Numbered from the stretch's first letter, positions 43,061 to 51,414 are shown. The stretch: DNA of 64,000 nucleotides from Parerythrobacter jejuensis (GCF_039536765.1 NZ_BAAAZF010000001.1:1178001-1242000), one strand, 5' to 3'. The notes: generated by a model from the letters alone, not told the origin. A program made the numbers and translations.

Positions 43061-43873
43061 ATGGCAGATCGCAAACCCGTTTTTCTGGTCATTGGCGCTG
43101 GCGCCGGGATCGGTGGCCATGCGGCAAAGCGGTTTGCTGCCGGGGGCTATCATGCTGTCCTTGCGCGCCGTTCGGATGAAAAGGGGCTCCAGCGGCTTGT
43201 TGGACAAATCGAGGACGCGGGAGGGTCGGCGAGCGGCCTCCTGCTGAACGCCTCCGAAGATGGAGCGATCGAGGATCTGGTTGCGCAGGTGGAACAGGAC
43301 ATTGGCCCTATTGAAAGCGCGCTCTACAATTTGGGTGCCCAGATCGGAAACCGGAAACTGCACGACACGCCGCATCGCACCTTCGAACTGGGATGGCGGC
43401 TTGGGTGCTATGGCGTTTTCCGTCTCGCCCACGCAATGTTCCCCGCGATGGTCGAGCGCGCCAATAACGGGCGTAACGGCTCGCTCCTGGTCACGTCCGC
43501 GACATCCGCGGTGCGCGGCAATGCCGGGCAGCACAGCCATGCCGCGGCAATGGGAGGGCGCAGGATGCTATGCCAGACTCTCAACGCAGAATTCGGTCCG
43601 CAAGGCATTCACGTCGCCCATATCGTGGTCGACGGCGCGGTCGATGCTCCGGATACGCTGGGGAAACTGCTGGGCGACAAATTCGAGGCGTTCAAACAGT
43701 CCAAAGGCGAAGAAGGCGTTATCGATCCGGCAGCCCTGGCGGAAACCTATTGGCATCTGGCACAACAGCCCAAGAACTGCTGGACCCACGAAGTCGATGC
43801 CCGCCCCTGGACCGATGTTGCGTGGTGGAATGACAATCCGAATTCGGCGATTGATACGCAAGCCAAGCGGTAA
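43061..43873 (+). CDS. SDR-fold protein lacking the catalytic Tyr and Lys
   Basis: A 270-residue short-chain dehydrogenase-like protein. The cofactor loop GAGAGIGGHAAKRF is present, as is LYNLGAQIGN in place of the usual NNAG. In the active-site region, aligned on the following GIHVAHIVVDG, the YxxxK pair reads H and M (HAAAMGG), while a Ser is kept in TSATSAV. It may therefore bind NAD(P) without normal dehydrogenase activity. It begins 3 nt after purT, so it is the third gene of that operon. Confidence 0.85.
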   Translation: MADRKPVFLVIGAGAGIGGHAAKRFAAGGYHAVLARRSDEKGLQRLVGQIEDAGGSASGLLLNASEDGAIEDLVAQVEQDIGPIESALYNLGAQIGNRKLHDTPHRTFELGWRLGCYGVFRLAHAMFPAMVERANNGRNGSLLVTSATSAVRGNAGQHSHAAAMGGRRMLCQTLNAEFGPQGIHVAHIVVDGAVDAPDTLGKLLGDKFEAFKQSKGEEGVIDPAALAETYWHLAQQPKNCWTHEVDARPWTDVAWWNDNPNSAIDTQAKR

Positions 43874-43950
43874 TTAAGGCCATTGCCCGCTCAGCGATGA
43901 CACCAGTCTCTTTCTGCCTTAGGTTTATCGCCGAGAGGGAGAACAGAGGC

Positions 43951-44862
43951 ATGATCGTTCATCGCCGCACAATTCTGGCATTTACTGCACTGGTCCTCGC
44001 ATCTCCAGCGCTTGCGATCGGCGGCAAGGGTAGTGGACGTATCGAGACCCTAACTGCGTTCTCCGAGGCGCGTGATGTGGTTCCTCGCGTGAGGGTTTTC
44101 CTCCCGCCTGGCTACGGTTCGACAGAGCAATTGTATAAGACACTATACATGCTGGACGGTCAGTATGCTTTCGAGGGCGATAGCGACGGCGTGAGTTTCG
44201 AAGCCGATCGCCGCGTCACTCGATTGATGGCTGCCGGGACCATACAACCCACGATTGTCGTCGCAATCGACAATCTCGGAGAGGAACGCTTCCTCCAATA
44301 CATGCCGGAAACCATCTACGATCGAGCCTCTCCGGAGGTTCGCAACACAGTCGAGCGAGAAATCAAACGAGTGGGAGCTACCTCGCTATCGTCGAAGTCT
44401 TTTGTCGCGTTTATCCAGGAACAACTAAAGCCGTTTATCGACACAAACTACCAAACATCTCCTGATCGCTTGGACACCGCAATCTTCGGTGCGAGCATGG
44501 CAGGCGTTATGTCCGGCGCGATTTTTGTCGAAGCGCAAGAGACGTTCGGCCTCGGTGCCTCAATGTCGCCGAATTGGGCAATATACGATGAGCGATTCAT
44601 CGACCATCCATCACTGCCTTCGCTTTGGCAGGACTATTTCTTGTCCTTAGGCGCACCGGAAGGACGCAGGTTTTGGCTAGATCACGGGACACAGATGATG
44701 GACGCTGGCATGGTGCCCCATCAATTGGCGATCGCAGAAGGCATGACGAACCTCGGGTGGCAAAGAGGCTGTAATTTGCAAACTCGCGTTTACGATGCTG
44801 GCCATGCCTTTGCGCAAACCGCCACCCAGATGGATGAGGTGCTCGCGTGGCTGCTGGCATGA
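43951..44862 (+). CDS. exported alpha/beta-hydrolase (putative esterase)
   Basis: A 303-residue esterase of the Fes/EstD type. A signal peptide (ILAFTALVLASPALA) is followed by VRVFLPPGYGSTEQLYKTLY and YMLDGQYAF, then the nucleophile elbow FGASMAG (GxSxG) and a late His in YDAGHAFAQT. It would act in the periplasm on carboxylic esters. ATG at 43951 is chosen because GAGAGGGAGAACAGAGG precedes it and the signal peptide starts here. Base composition over 44.2-44.5 kb is visibly less GC-rich than the neighbours, hinting at transfer. Confidence 0.83.
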   Translation: MIVHRRTILAFTALVLASPALAIGGKGSGRIETLTAFSEARDVVPRVRVFLPPGYGSTEQLYKTLYMLDGQYAFEGDSDGVSFEADRRVTRLMAAGTIQPTIVVAIDNLGEERFLQYMPETIYDRASPEVRNTVEREIKRVGATSLSSKSFVAFIQEQLKPFIDTNYQTSPDRLDTAIFGASMAGVMSGAIFVEAQETFGLGASMSPNWAIYDERFIDHPSLPSLWQDYFLSLGAPEGRRFWLDHGTQMMDAGMVPHQLAIAEGMTNLGWQRGCNLQTRVYDAGHAFAQTATQMDEVLAWLLA

Positions 44863-44939
44863 TTCAGACGCCCGTTGTCTAGGCGAGACCTGCCTGGAAC
44901 GAATGTTTCGAACTGGTTCGAGAGCCGACGTAGGTTCTC

Positions 44940-45473
44940 CTACCCCTTCCACTCGCGCCGTTCTTCGGCAGCTTTGAGCACTTCGTAGGAAACCTGCAGC
45001 TTCTGGAATTCCTCGGCCGCCTCGGCATCGCCCGGTTTCACATCCGGGTGCACCGCCTTGGCCTTGACCCGATACGCCTTCTTGATCGCGGCGAAGTCGG
45101 CGTCAGCTTCGAGTTCCAGCACATCGAGCGCGCGCATTTCATCCGCGCTGCGTGATCCGTCACCTGATCCGGCCCAGCCAAAATGAGACGCTTCCGCGTA
45201 ACCAGCGTTTTCGGTCTGCTCGGATTTGGTGCGCGCGGCCTTCTCGGCCTTGTCCAGACCTTCGAAGTAGTCCCAGCCCTTATTGTATTCGGCGGCATGT
45301 TTTTGGCAAAACATCCAGCGATCCGGGCTGTTCGGAGCTTTGGGGGCCGGACAATCTCCGGGCTCCTCGCACAAATGCCGGTCACACAACCGCACGGTCG
45401 TGGTTTCACGCGAGCTGTCATAGCTGCGCCAGCGAGGAAAACCCCAATCATTGGAACGCCGCGCCTTAGGCAT
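44940..45473 (-). CDS. J-domain protein
   Basis: A 177-residue protein with a J domain at its C terminus (DVLELEADADFAAIKKAYR, then VHPDVKPGDAEAAEEFQKL, with the HPD tripeptide needed to stimulate DnaK). The N-terminal half is basic and Cys-containing (RLCDRHLCEEPGDC and FCQKHAAEYN), possibly a small metal-binding region. There is no membrane segment. It is a likely DnaK co-chaperone of unknown client. It is divergent from a small exported protein, with a dyad-rich region between. Confidence 0.85.
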   Translation of the reverse strand: MPKARRSNDWGFPRWRSYDSSRETTTVRLCDRHLCEEPGDCPAPKAPNSPDRWMFCQKHAAEYNKGWDYFEGLDKAEKAARTKSEQTENAGYAEASHFGWAGSGDGSRSADEMRALDVLELEADADFAAIKKAYRVKAKAVHPDVKPGDAEAAEEFQKLQVSYEVLKAAEERREWKG

Positions 45474-45557
45474 GGCCGCTCATCCGTGTTGTTGGTCGAG
45501 AAAACATTGTCGTCAATCTAGGCGATCTTGCGCCGTCTGAAAAGTTCGGGAACAAAG

Positions 45558-45598
45558 TTGCATTGTGAAATGTTGCATCGCAATACAAACTTCACAAT
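45558..45598. promoter_or_regulatory. nested inverted and direct repeats, candidate operator
   Basis: ATTGTGAA at 45562-45569 is mirrored by TTCACAAT at 45591-45598. Inside lies TTGC-ATC-GCAA (45573-45583), and GTTGCAT occurs twice in direct order, at 45558-45564 and 45572-45578. This lies between the divergent J-domain gene and the 50-aa protein gene and could bind a regulator. Confidence 0.4.
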
Positions 45599-45640
45599 CC
45601 GGCGCTATCAGGTGCCGGATCGACCCATTCGAGAACCGGC

Positions 45641-45793
45641 ATGAACACGTCCATGAGCAAGCAACTTACCTTCTCCGCCACGATCTGCGCGCTTACCATG
45701 GCTGTGTTCGCGATCAGCATGGCGCCGGGGATGCCCGGTGGCGGCAAGTCGCATGACACGGTCGCTCTGACGATCGCTGCCATCCAGCGCTGA
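45641..45793 (+). CDS. small putative exported or membrane protein (50 aa)
   Basis: A 50-codon frame beginning MNTSMSKQLTFSATICALTM and continuing AVFAISMAPG, that is a short basic start and one hydrophobic stretch like a signal peptide or single membrane helix, then a Gly/Pro turn and a tail ending TIAAIQR. There is no recognised family and only a weak ribosome site. It lies just before the pal terminator, running the other way. It is plausible but not certain. Confidence 0.45.
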   Translation: MNTSMSKQLTFSATICALTMAVFAISMAPGMPGGGKSHDTVALTIAAIQR

Positions 45794-45799
45794 TAGCGC

Positions 45800-45828
45800 A
45801 AAAAGATGCCCCCGCCGAAGCGGGGGCA
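45800..45828 (-). terminator. Rho-independent terminator of the tol-pal operon
   Basis: Read leftward, TGCCCCCGC pairs with GCGGGGGCA over 9 bp around a 4-nt loop (45807-45828), followed by a run of five T (45800-45804 on this strand). It lies 24 nt after the pal stop codon. Confidence 0.9.
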
Positions 45829-45852
45829 ATGTATCGCACTTGATAGTCCAGA

Positions 45853-46368
45853 CTAGTTGATCACTACGGTAACCGCACGGCGGTTCTGTGCCCATGCCTG
45901 CGCGGTCGATGCCGTTGCAACCGGGCGTTCTTCACCATAGCTCACCGTCGCGATGCGGTTGGCCGGAACACCCAGGCTGACCAGATAGTTCTTGGCCGCA
46001 TTAGCGCGGCGTTCACCCAGCGCCAGGTTGTAGTCACGCGTGCCGCGCTCGTCGGCATGCCCTTCGATTGTCACCGACACGTTCTGATACTGGCCCAGAT
46101 ATTGCGCCTGCGATTGCAGAGCTGCAGCGTCAGCGCTGTCGATATTGAACCGGTCGGTATCGAAATAGATCACGTTTTGCCCGTTCACAGCATTCACAAA
46201 GTGCTGCTGCGATCCGACAGCGGGGCCAGCCGGAGTCGTGGGACCGGTATCGATCGGTGGTGCGACCGGGCCCGGCTCAGGCGGCAGATCTTCGGGTGCC
46301 TTGGTCTGGCAGGCGGCAAGGCTGGCAGTCCCGGCCAGCAGCATCAAAGAAGCAAAACGTGTTTTCAT
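45853..46368 (-). CDS. pal: peptidoglycan-associated lipoprotein Pal
   Basis: A 171-residue outer-membrane lipoprotein. The signal ends LAGTASLAAC (lipid Cys), a Pro-rich linker follows, and an OmpA-like domain holds VIYFDTDRFNI, VTIEGHADERGTRDYNLALG and ERRANAAKNYLVSLGV, the peptidoglycan-binding residues. It links the outer membrane to the wall and works with TolB during constriction. ATG at 46368 fits the signal peptide; upstream codons do not. It is the last gene of the tol-pal run, before a strong terminator. Confidence 0.95.
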   Translation of the reverse strand: MKTRFASLMLLAGTASLAACQTKAPEDLPPEPGPVAPPIDTGPTTPAGPAVGSQQHFVNAVNGQNVIYFDTDRFNIDSADAAALQSQAQYLGQYQNVSVTIEGHADERGTRDYNLALGERRANAAKNYLVSLGVPANRIATVSYGEERPVATASTAQAWAQNRRAVTVVIN

Positions 46369-46430
46369 GGCAATTTCCTCACCTAAATTGGCCCCCAATT
46401 CAGCGCGACTCGCTCTGTTGTCTAACCACC

Positions 46431-47849
46431 CTAGGGCAAAATCGGTCCCCATGCAGGGTCTGATGCATCAACCGGTGTCGGCAGGCGGCGCAGATTGTCT
46501 CCTGTAAGATCAACCTGATACAATGCGGTGCTACCAGTATTTCTCTCTGTGCGGAAGAACTGGATGATCCGGCCGTTAGGCGCCCAGGTCGGCGCCTCAT
46601 CCTGCCAGCCGCTGCTCAATTTGCGGAAGTTGCGGCCATTGGGGCTCATCACCGCGACATTGAAGTCTCCCGGAATGTAGGTGAAAGCAATCTGGTCGCC
46701 ACGCGGACTCCATTCCGGGGTCGCGGCACGCCCGCCAAAGAAGCTGATCCGGCGTTGGTCTGACCCGTCTGCATCCATGATGTAGACTTGCTGGCTGCCC
46801 GAGCGATCACTTTCGAACACAATCCGGCTTCCGTCGGGAGAGTAAGACCCGCCCACATCGATGCCTGGCTCGTTGGTCAGGCGCACGCTCGGACCGCCTT
46901 CCGCCGACACGCGATAGATATCGGTATTGCCGTTGACCGCCATCGAATAAAGGATCCAGTTTCCATCCGGGCTCCAGCGCGGTGCGAAGGTCGGATTGGT
47001 GCTCTGAGTGACAAGCTGTTGCCGCCCGGTGCCGATATCGTAGATGTAGATGCGCGGATTGCCATCGACATAGCTGAGATAGAGCAACCGGCGATAATCG
47101 GGTGAATAACGCGGCGTCAGTGCGGTCGCTCGCCCGGTCGTGATAAAGCGGTGATTGGCCCCGTCACTGTCCATGATCGCGAGCCGTTTCGTCCGGTTAT
47201 CCTTAGGCCCGGTCTCGGCGATATAGGCGATCCGGCTATCGAAGAACGGGCTTTCCCCGGTCAGGCGCGCATAGACCATGTCGGAGCATTTATGCGCAGC
47301 ACGGCGCCAGTCGGCCGGGGGCACAATCCAGCCGCCCCGGTCCAGCTCATCCCTCAGCGCCATGTCATAGAGATAGCAGCCAACAATCAGGTTGCCGTCG
47401 CCACGTTTGCGGACATAGCCATGGACCAGCATTTCGGCACCACGGTTTGACCAGGTCGGCCATTGCGGATCGGTGATCTGCGGGAATGTCGGCTTGGGCA
47501 AGGCATCGGGGCCGGTGGGCTCGAACAGGCCGTTATTCTTCAGATTGTTGGTGATGATCCGCGCAAGCTCTGCCCCCAGAGCAGCGGTACCACTGGCATT
47601 GGCAGGGGTGGGTGCATCGCGGTCGGCTGCAAAGGCAGGGATGGCAATGCCCAAATCATCGAGATTTCCTTCGAACGAGACCGAACCTGTGAGGCCACCC
47701 TCCCCTTCATCGTCCTGTACCGACGTATCGTCGACCGTCTCGACCGGGCCATCGGGTGGAGGCGGCGCGCCCAGATCCTGCGCCGCCAATGGAGCAGCGA
47801 TCAGGGCAAAAGGTGCCAGGGCAAGGGGTACGGGGGCAAAAATCTTCAT
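46431..47849 (-). CDS. tolB: Tol-Pal system beta-propeller protein TolB
   Basis: A 472-residue periplasmic protein: signal peptide MKIFAPVPLALAPFALIAAP, N-terminal TolB_N domain (LARIITNNLKNNGLFEP), then WD-like TolB propeller repeats with the YSPDG, WSPDG and WSPRGDQIAF motifs. It bridges TolA and Pal. The extra Gly/Pro/Asp-rich stretch after the signal (about residues 25-55) is longer than in E. coli. The start at 47849 overlaps tolA by 4 nt. Confidence 0.95.
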   Translation of the reverse strand: MKIFAPVPLALAPFALIAAPLAAQDLGAPPPPDGPVETVDDTSVQDDEGEGGLTGSVSFEGNLDDLGIAIPAFAADRDAPTPANASGTAALGAELARIITNNLKNNGLFEPTGPDALPKPTFPQITDPQWPTWSNRGAEMLVHGYVRKRGDGNLIVGCYLYDMALRDELDRGGWIVPPADWRRAAHKCSDMVYARLTGESPFFDSRIAYIAETGPKDNRTKRLAIMDSDGANHRFITTGRATALTPRYSPDYRRLLYLSYVDGNPRIYIYDIGTGRQQLVTQSTNPTFAPRWSPDGNWILYSMAVNGNTDIYRVSAEGGPSVRLTNEPGIDVGGSYSPDGSRIVFESDRSGSQQVYIMDADGSDQRRISFFGGRAATPEWSPRGDQIAFTYIPGDFNVAVMSPNGRNFRKLSSGWQDEAPTWAPNGRIIQFFRTERNTGSTALYQVDLTGDNLRRLPTPVDASDPAWGPILP

Positions 47850-48661
47850 TGCGAGAGTTTCCAGTCGAAGCTGAAGGCCGACACATTCTTCCAAGCGTTG
47901 TAATATTCGGGCGGCAAGTCGAACGGGGCAGCCAGTTGCACAGCGCGGATGGCCTGTTCTGCATGGCGGCCGGCCTGGGCACGGTTCACATCATTGATAC
48001 CGCGCTGGCGCACCACGCGCGGACGACCGGCGAGCGAGCCGTCTTCATTGAGACGGAACTGCAGCACGGTCACGATGTCTTCCACCTCCGGTCCACTCGG
48101 TGGCTGCCATTCCGGTTTGATCTTGCGGGCGATGGCCTGGACCAGCGAGGCCTTGGCACTCGCCCCGATCTGCGACGCCGGTATCCGTGTTTCTTGTGTG
48201 CGCGTGCTCGAACCCGCACCATCCAGGAAATTGTCGCCCAGATTGGAGGCCCGGGGCGGAGCAGGCGCGCGTGTTGGCCGGGGACGCGGCGCGCTGGTCT
48301 GGCGAGGTCGCGGCGCAGTGGTGGCGCGCGGGCGCGGTGTTGCGCGGGTGGTCGGGCGCGGGCGCGGCGCCGTGGTGGCGCGCGGTTGCGGGGGTTGCGG
48401 TGCGACCTGCGGCTCTGGCGGTGGAGGCGAAGGCTGGTCCGACAGTTCCGGCGCCGTAGCAGCACGGCTTTCCGGCACAATCTGGGGCGCCTGCGCTTTC
48501 AGGCCGACATCCTCGGCCAGATTGACCGTTACCCGCTCAGGCATTTCGACCGCTTCGCGCGATTCAGGTTGAAGCAGCAGGACCGCGACCAGCGCGACAT
48601 GCAGCGCAACTGCCACCCCGAGACCGAGGCCTTCTTCGCGGCTGAGGGCGATGGCTGCCAT
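47846..48661 (-). CDS. tolA: TolA-like energy-transducing protein
   Basis: A 271-residue protein with an N-terminal membrane helix (LGLGVAVALHVALVAVLLL), a long Pro/Arg/Thr/Ala-rich linker of repeated PRPR-type units (about residues 75-150), and a C-terminal TolA/TonB-type domain (WQPPSGPEVEDIVTVLQFRL). It passes proton-motive energy from TolQR to TolB/Pal. The basic Pro-rich linker replaces the helical Ala/Lys linker of enterobacterial TolA. It lies between tolR (9-nt gap) and tolB (4-nt overlap). Confidence 0.92.
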   Translation of the reverse strand: MAAIALSREEGLGLGVAVALHVALVAVLLLQPESREAVEMPERVTVNLAEDVGLKAQAPQIVPESRAATAPELSDQPSPPPPEPQVAPQPPQPRATTAPRPRPTTRATPRPRATTAPRPRQTSAPRPRPTRAPAPPRASNLGDNFLDGAGSSTRTQETRIPASQIGASAKASLVQAIARKIKPEWQPPSGPEVEDIVTVLQFRLNEDGSLAGRPRVVRQRGINDVNRAQAGRHAEQAIRAVQLAAPFDLPPEYYNAWKNVSAFSFDWKLSQ

Positions 48662-48670
48662 AGTCAGGAG

Positions 48671-49114
48671 CTATGGCTGATCGGATGAACCGCTGGTGAC
48701 CAGCGATATCGAGTTGAAACCGGCGCGATTGAGTTCGCCCATCACAGCCATCACGCGCCCGTAATCAAGCGTCCGGTCGGCACGCAGCGTAATATCGGGC
48801 CTGCCACCGTCAGCTTGCGCCGGCAGGGCAGCGAGCCCTTCTGCGAAACGACCCGGGATCTGCGGCTCGTCATTGATGTAGATCGTGCCGTCATTGCCCA
48901 CCGAGACGGTTACCGTCTCGACCTCTTGCGGCAGCGCGTTGGCGCGGCTTTCCGGCAAATCGACCGGGACGCCTGAGTTCAATAGCGGCGCAGTGACCAT
49001 GAAGATGATCAGCAACACCAGCATCACGTCCACAAATGGCGTGACGTTGATCTCCGCCATCGGTGCGCGCCGGGAATTGCGCCCGCGCTTCGACGAGAGG
49101 ACTCCCATCGCCAT
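48671..49114 (-). CDS. tolR: TolR (ExbD family) proton-channel subunit
   Basis: A 147-residue protein with one N-terminal membrane helix, INVTPFVDVMLVLLIIFMVT, whose Asp is the proton-carrying residue of the family, followed by a periplasmic domain ending in GELNRAGFNSISLVT. It forms the motor with TolQ. It starts 1 nt after the tolQ stop. Confidence 0.94.
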   Translation of the reverse strand: MAMGVLSSKRGRNSRRAPMAEINVTPFVDVMLVLLIIFMVTAPLLNSGVPVDLPESRANALPQEVETVTVSVGNDGTIYINDEPQIPGRFAEGLAALPAQADGGRPDITLRADRTLDYGRVMAVMGELNRAGFNSISLVTSGSSDQP

Positions 49115-49115
49115 G

Positions 49116-49814
49116 CTAGAGCCGCTCCAGCTCGCGGCTGAGATTGGCGTGAAACTTGTCGGCGAAGCGCTGCAGCTTGGCCTCGAACATGTTCACGCCA
49201 TTGCTGAACCGGTTGTAGGCGATCACCGCCGGGATGGCCGCAAACAGGCCGATGGCGGTGGCAAAAAGTGCCTCCGAAATACCCGGTGCCACGACAGCGA
49301 GTGAGGAGCTTTCTTGCGCGCCGATCTGGAAGAAGCTGTTCATGATGCCCCAGACGGTGCCGAACAGGCCGACAAAGGGCGCGACAGAGCCAACCGTGGC
49401 CAGGAAATTGAGCCGCGCGGCCAGTTCGTCTGCCTCCTGCGCGATCTGCCCGGCCATGGCATTGGCGATCCGCCCACTTGCCGCTTCGCGATCTTTCAGC
49501 CCCTTTGCGGTCGAGCGTTTCCATTCATTCATGGCGCTGCCAGCGATCCTGACGGAGGGGACATCCTTCTTGCGATACAGCCCCATGACGGACTCGAAAT
49601 CGTCGGCCTGCCAGAAATCGCTTTCGAACTTGGCGGAGCGCCGCTTCGCCCCGTTTAGCCGCAGGCCGAAACTGACGATAATCATCCAGCTCCAGATGGA
49701 GGCGAGGATCAGGCCCAGCATGACGGCCTGGACCACGATGTCGGCATCCAGAAACAGCTCCAGCGGATCGAGCCGGGTAGAGGCGCCACCAGTGGCAGCA
49801 GCGGGCAAGGTCAT
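49116..49814 (-). CDS. tolQ: TolQ (MotA/ExbB family) proton-channel subunit
   Basis: A 232-residue inner-membrane protein with three helices: VVQAVMLGLILASIWSWMII near residue 28, then LATVGSVAPFVGLFGTVWGI and GISEALFATAIGLFAAIPAV, the channel-forming pair of the family. It drives the Tol-Pal system with TolR and TolA. The start at 49814 overlaps ybgC by 4 nt. Confidence 0.95.
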   Translation of the reverse strand: MTLPAAATGGASTRLDPLELFLDADIVVQAVMLGLILASIWSWMIIVSFGLRLNGAKRRSAKFESDFWQADDFESVMGLYRKKDVPSVRIAGSAMNEWKRSTAKGLKDREAASGRIANAMAGQIAQEADELAARLNFLATVGSVAPFVGLFGTVWGIMNSFFQIGAQESSSLAVVAPGISEALFATAIGLFAAIPAVIAYNRFSNGVNMFEAKLQRFADKFHANLSRELERL

Positions 49815-50284
49815 TGCGGGATTTCCTCGGATAGTACGGGTTTGAAAGCTTCGCGCCACGCGTCGGGTTGGCGTTTTGGGCGACCTTCGGGCGAGACAAA
49901 GCCGACCCGGAAGAGTGCTTCAGTCAGCAATTCGTCGCCGCGAAAGGCGCGCTGGTGCATCTTGACCGACGCCGACCGCAGATCGGTGCACAACGTCTTG
50001 ATCACCACATCATCATCCAGCTTGGCCGGCCGCAAATATTTCATTGCCAGATCGACCACCGCATAGGCACCCTCGCCGGCTTCAATCGCTTCGCGCTGGT
50101 CAATATCGAGCAAACGCAAAATGTCGGACCGGGCGCGTTCGAACCAGCGTAAATAATTGGCGTGGTAAGTGATGCCGGAAAGATCGGTATCTTCGTAATA
50201 GACCCGCACAGCATAGAGATGGACAGGGCCATCGAATATGCCGCCCGGTGGATTGGGGCCAGAAGTGGTCGGAGAAACGCTCAT
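49811..50284 (-). CDS. ybgC: tol-pal-associated acyl-CoA thioesterase YbgC
   Basis: A 157-residue 4-hydroxybenzoyl-CoA-thioesterase-type hotdog protein. VYYEDTDLSGITYHANYLRW holds the catalytic Asp and the conserved Tyr/His, and FERARSDILRLL follows. It acts on short acyl-CoA or acyl-ACP and is the usual first gene of tol-pal clusters. It overlaps tolQ by 4 nt. A 95-nt gap separates it from the upstream HIT gene, where the tol promoter may lie. Confidence 0.94.
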   Translation of the reverse strand: MSVSPTTSGPNPPGGIFDGPVHLYAVRVYYEDTDLSGITYHANYLRWFERARSDILRLLDIDQREAIEAGEGAYAVVDLAMKYLRPAKLDDDVVIKTLCTDLRSASVKMHQRAFRGDELLTEALFRVGFVSPEGRPKRQPDAWREAFKPVLSEEIPQ

Positions 50285-50379
50285 AGGTTGGCGAGCACTT
50301 TAGCGGAGCCGCGAGTCGCCCGGCAAGCGCCATCGACGAAGCGACTCAAGCCTGCGACCAATCGCGCATTTCGCCCCAG

Positions 50380-50757
50380 CTAGTTGCAGATCATCCTACC
50401 GAGCGGCTGCCCGCCAAAGATATGGACATGCAAATGCGGGACTTCCTGCCCGCCATGCGCACCGATATTGGCGAGCAGACGATAGCCGGGTTCGACCAGC
50501 CCCTTGGCGCGCGCGACATGGCCGACGGCCCGCACGAAACCGCCGATCTCTGCGTCTGACGCGCGGGCGGAAAAATCATCCCAGCTGACATAGGCCCCCT
50601 TGGGAATAACCAGCGTGTGGATTTCCGCCTGCGGATTGATATCGTCGAATGCGTAAGCCCAATCGTCTTCGTAGACCTTGCTCGATGGAATCTCCCCGCG
50701 CAAAATCTTCGCAAAGATGTTCTCATCATCATAGGACTGGGTCGCATCGATCGGCAT
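50380..50757 (-). CDS. HIT family nucleotide-binding protein (HinT-like)
   Basis: A 125-residue histidine-triad protein. ENIFAKILRGEIPSSKVYED opens the fold and the triad HLHVHIFGG is near residue 108. Such proteins hydrolyse AMP-lysine-type phosphoramidates. Its ATG shares a base with the hisE stop (TAATG), so it is translated as part of the hisE unit. Confidence 0.93.
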   Translation of the reverse strand: MPIDATQSYDDENIFAKILRGEIPSSKVYEDDWAYAFDDINPQAEIHTLVIPKGAYVSWDDFSARASDAEIGGFVRAVGHVARAKGLVEPGYRLLANIGAHGGQEVPHLHVHIFGGQPLGRMICN

Positions 50758-51083
50758 TATTCGCTCCTGCTCGCTTTTTCCTCGAGGCCCGACAGCCCTT
50801 CACGCCGATCCAGTTCTTCCATCACTTCGCGCAGCGGTATTCCTTTTGCGGCGAGCAAGACCATCAGGTGGAAAATCACATCGGCGGCCTCTCCGACCAG
50901 ATCCTCTCGCGTGCCGGACAGGGCAGCCACTGCGGTTTCAACGGCTTCCTCGCCAACTTTGCGCGCCATCACGGGCACACCACGCGATGTGAGCTGCGCG
51001 ACATAACTGCTGCCGGGATCTGCACTGCGGCGTTCGGCGATAGTGTGTTCGAGACGAGTGAGCGTATCCATGGACCACGCCAT
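50757..51083 (-). CDS. hisE: phosphoribosyl-ATP pyrophosphatase
   Basis: A 108-residue all-alpha MazG-like pyrophosphatase that carries out the second step of histidine synthesis. KVGEEAVETAVAAL and LVGEAADVIFHLMVLLAAKG hold the acidic metal-binding residues. ATG at 51083 (MAWSMDTL) is preferred because GGGGG lies about 7 nt before it; the ATG at 51071 is also possible. It is separated from hisF by the small PEP-CTERM gene. Confidence 0.93.
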   Translation of the reverse strand: MAWSMDTLTRLEHTIAERRSADPGSSYVAQLTSRGVPVMARKVGEEAVETAVAALSGTREDLVGEAADVIFHLMVLLAAKGIPLREVMEELDRREGLSGLEEKASRSE

Positions 51084-51128
51084 GAAGGTGCCCCCGTTGA
51101 CCGTCAAGATGCCGGATGGCGCTCGCGG

Positions 51129-51296
51129 TCAGTCGTCGTCGCGGCGTCGCGAGCGAATGCCGAAGCGCCCGATCAGCACGCCCAGCACACCCAAGCCGAA
51201 CAAGGCCCAATTGGACGGCTCAGGAATCGCGATGCCGCTCTGGGCGGATGCCGGTGCAGCCAGGACAAGCAAGGTAAGGGCAAGGATGCGATCCAT
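51129..51296 (-). CDS. minimal PEP-CTERM protein (55 aa)
   Basis: A 55-residue protein made only of a signal peptide (ILALTLLVLAAPASAQ) and a PEP-CTERM sorting signal: IPEPSNWALFGLGVLGVLIG followed by the basic end RSRRRDDD. In the known system, exosortase cuts at PEP and removes the tail. Mature protein after both cuts would be only a few residues, which is odd. It lies between hisF and hisE on the same strand, 118 nt after hisF and 45 nt before hisE. Confidence 0.75.
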   Translation of the reverse strand: MDRILALTLLVLAAPASAQSGIAIPEPSNWALFGLGVLGVLIGRFGIRSRRRDDD

Positions 51297-51414
51297 TGGG
51301 ATGGTTAAGCAATGTTCACGCCAAATATCGTGGAACCGCGTAGGCCCCCGATTACAATGGTTAACGCGCCCGTCCGGCAAAGGCCGAGTGTAAAGCAGGC
51401 CGACAGCTGGAGAT

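Noticed and set aside
45565-45756. 63-codon rightward frame rich in His, Arg and Cys
   Set aside because: The +1 frame starting at 45641 has a better signal-like hydrophobic pattern; this frame looks random.
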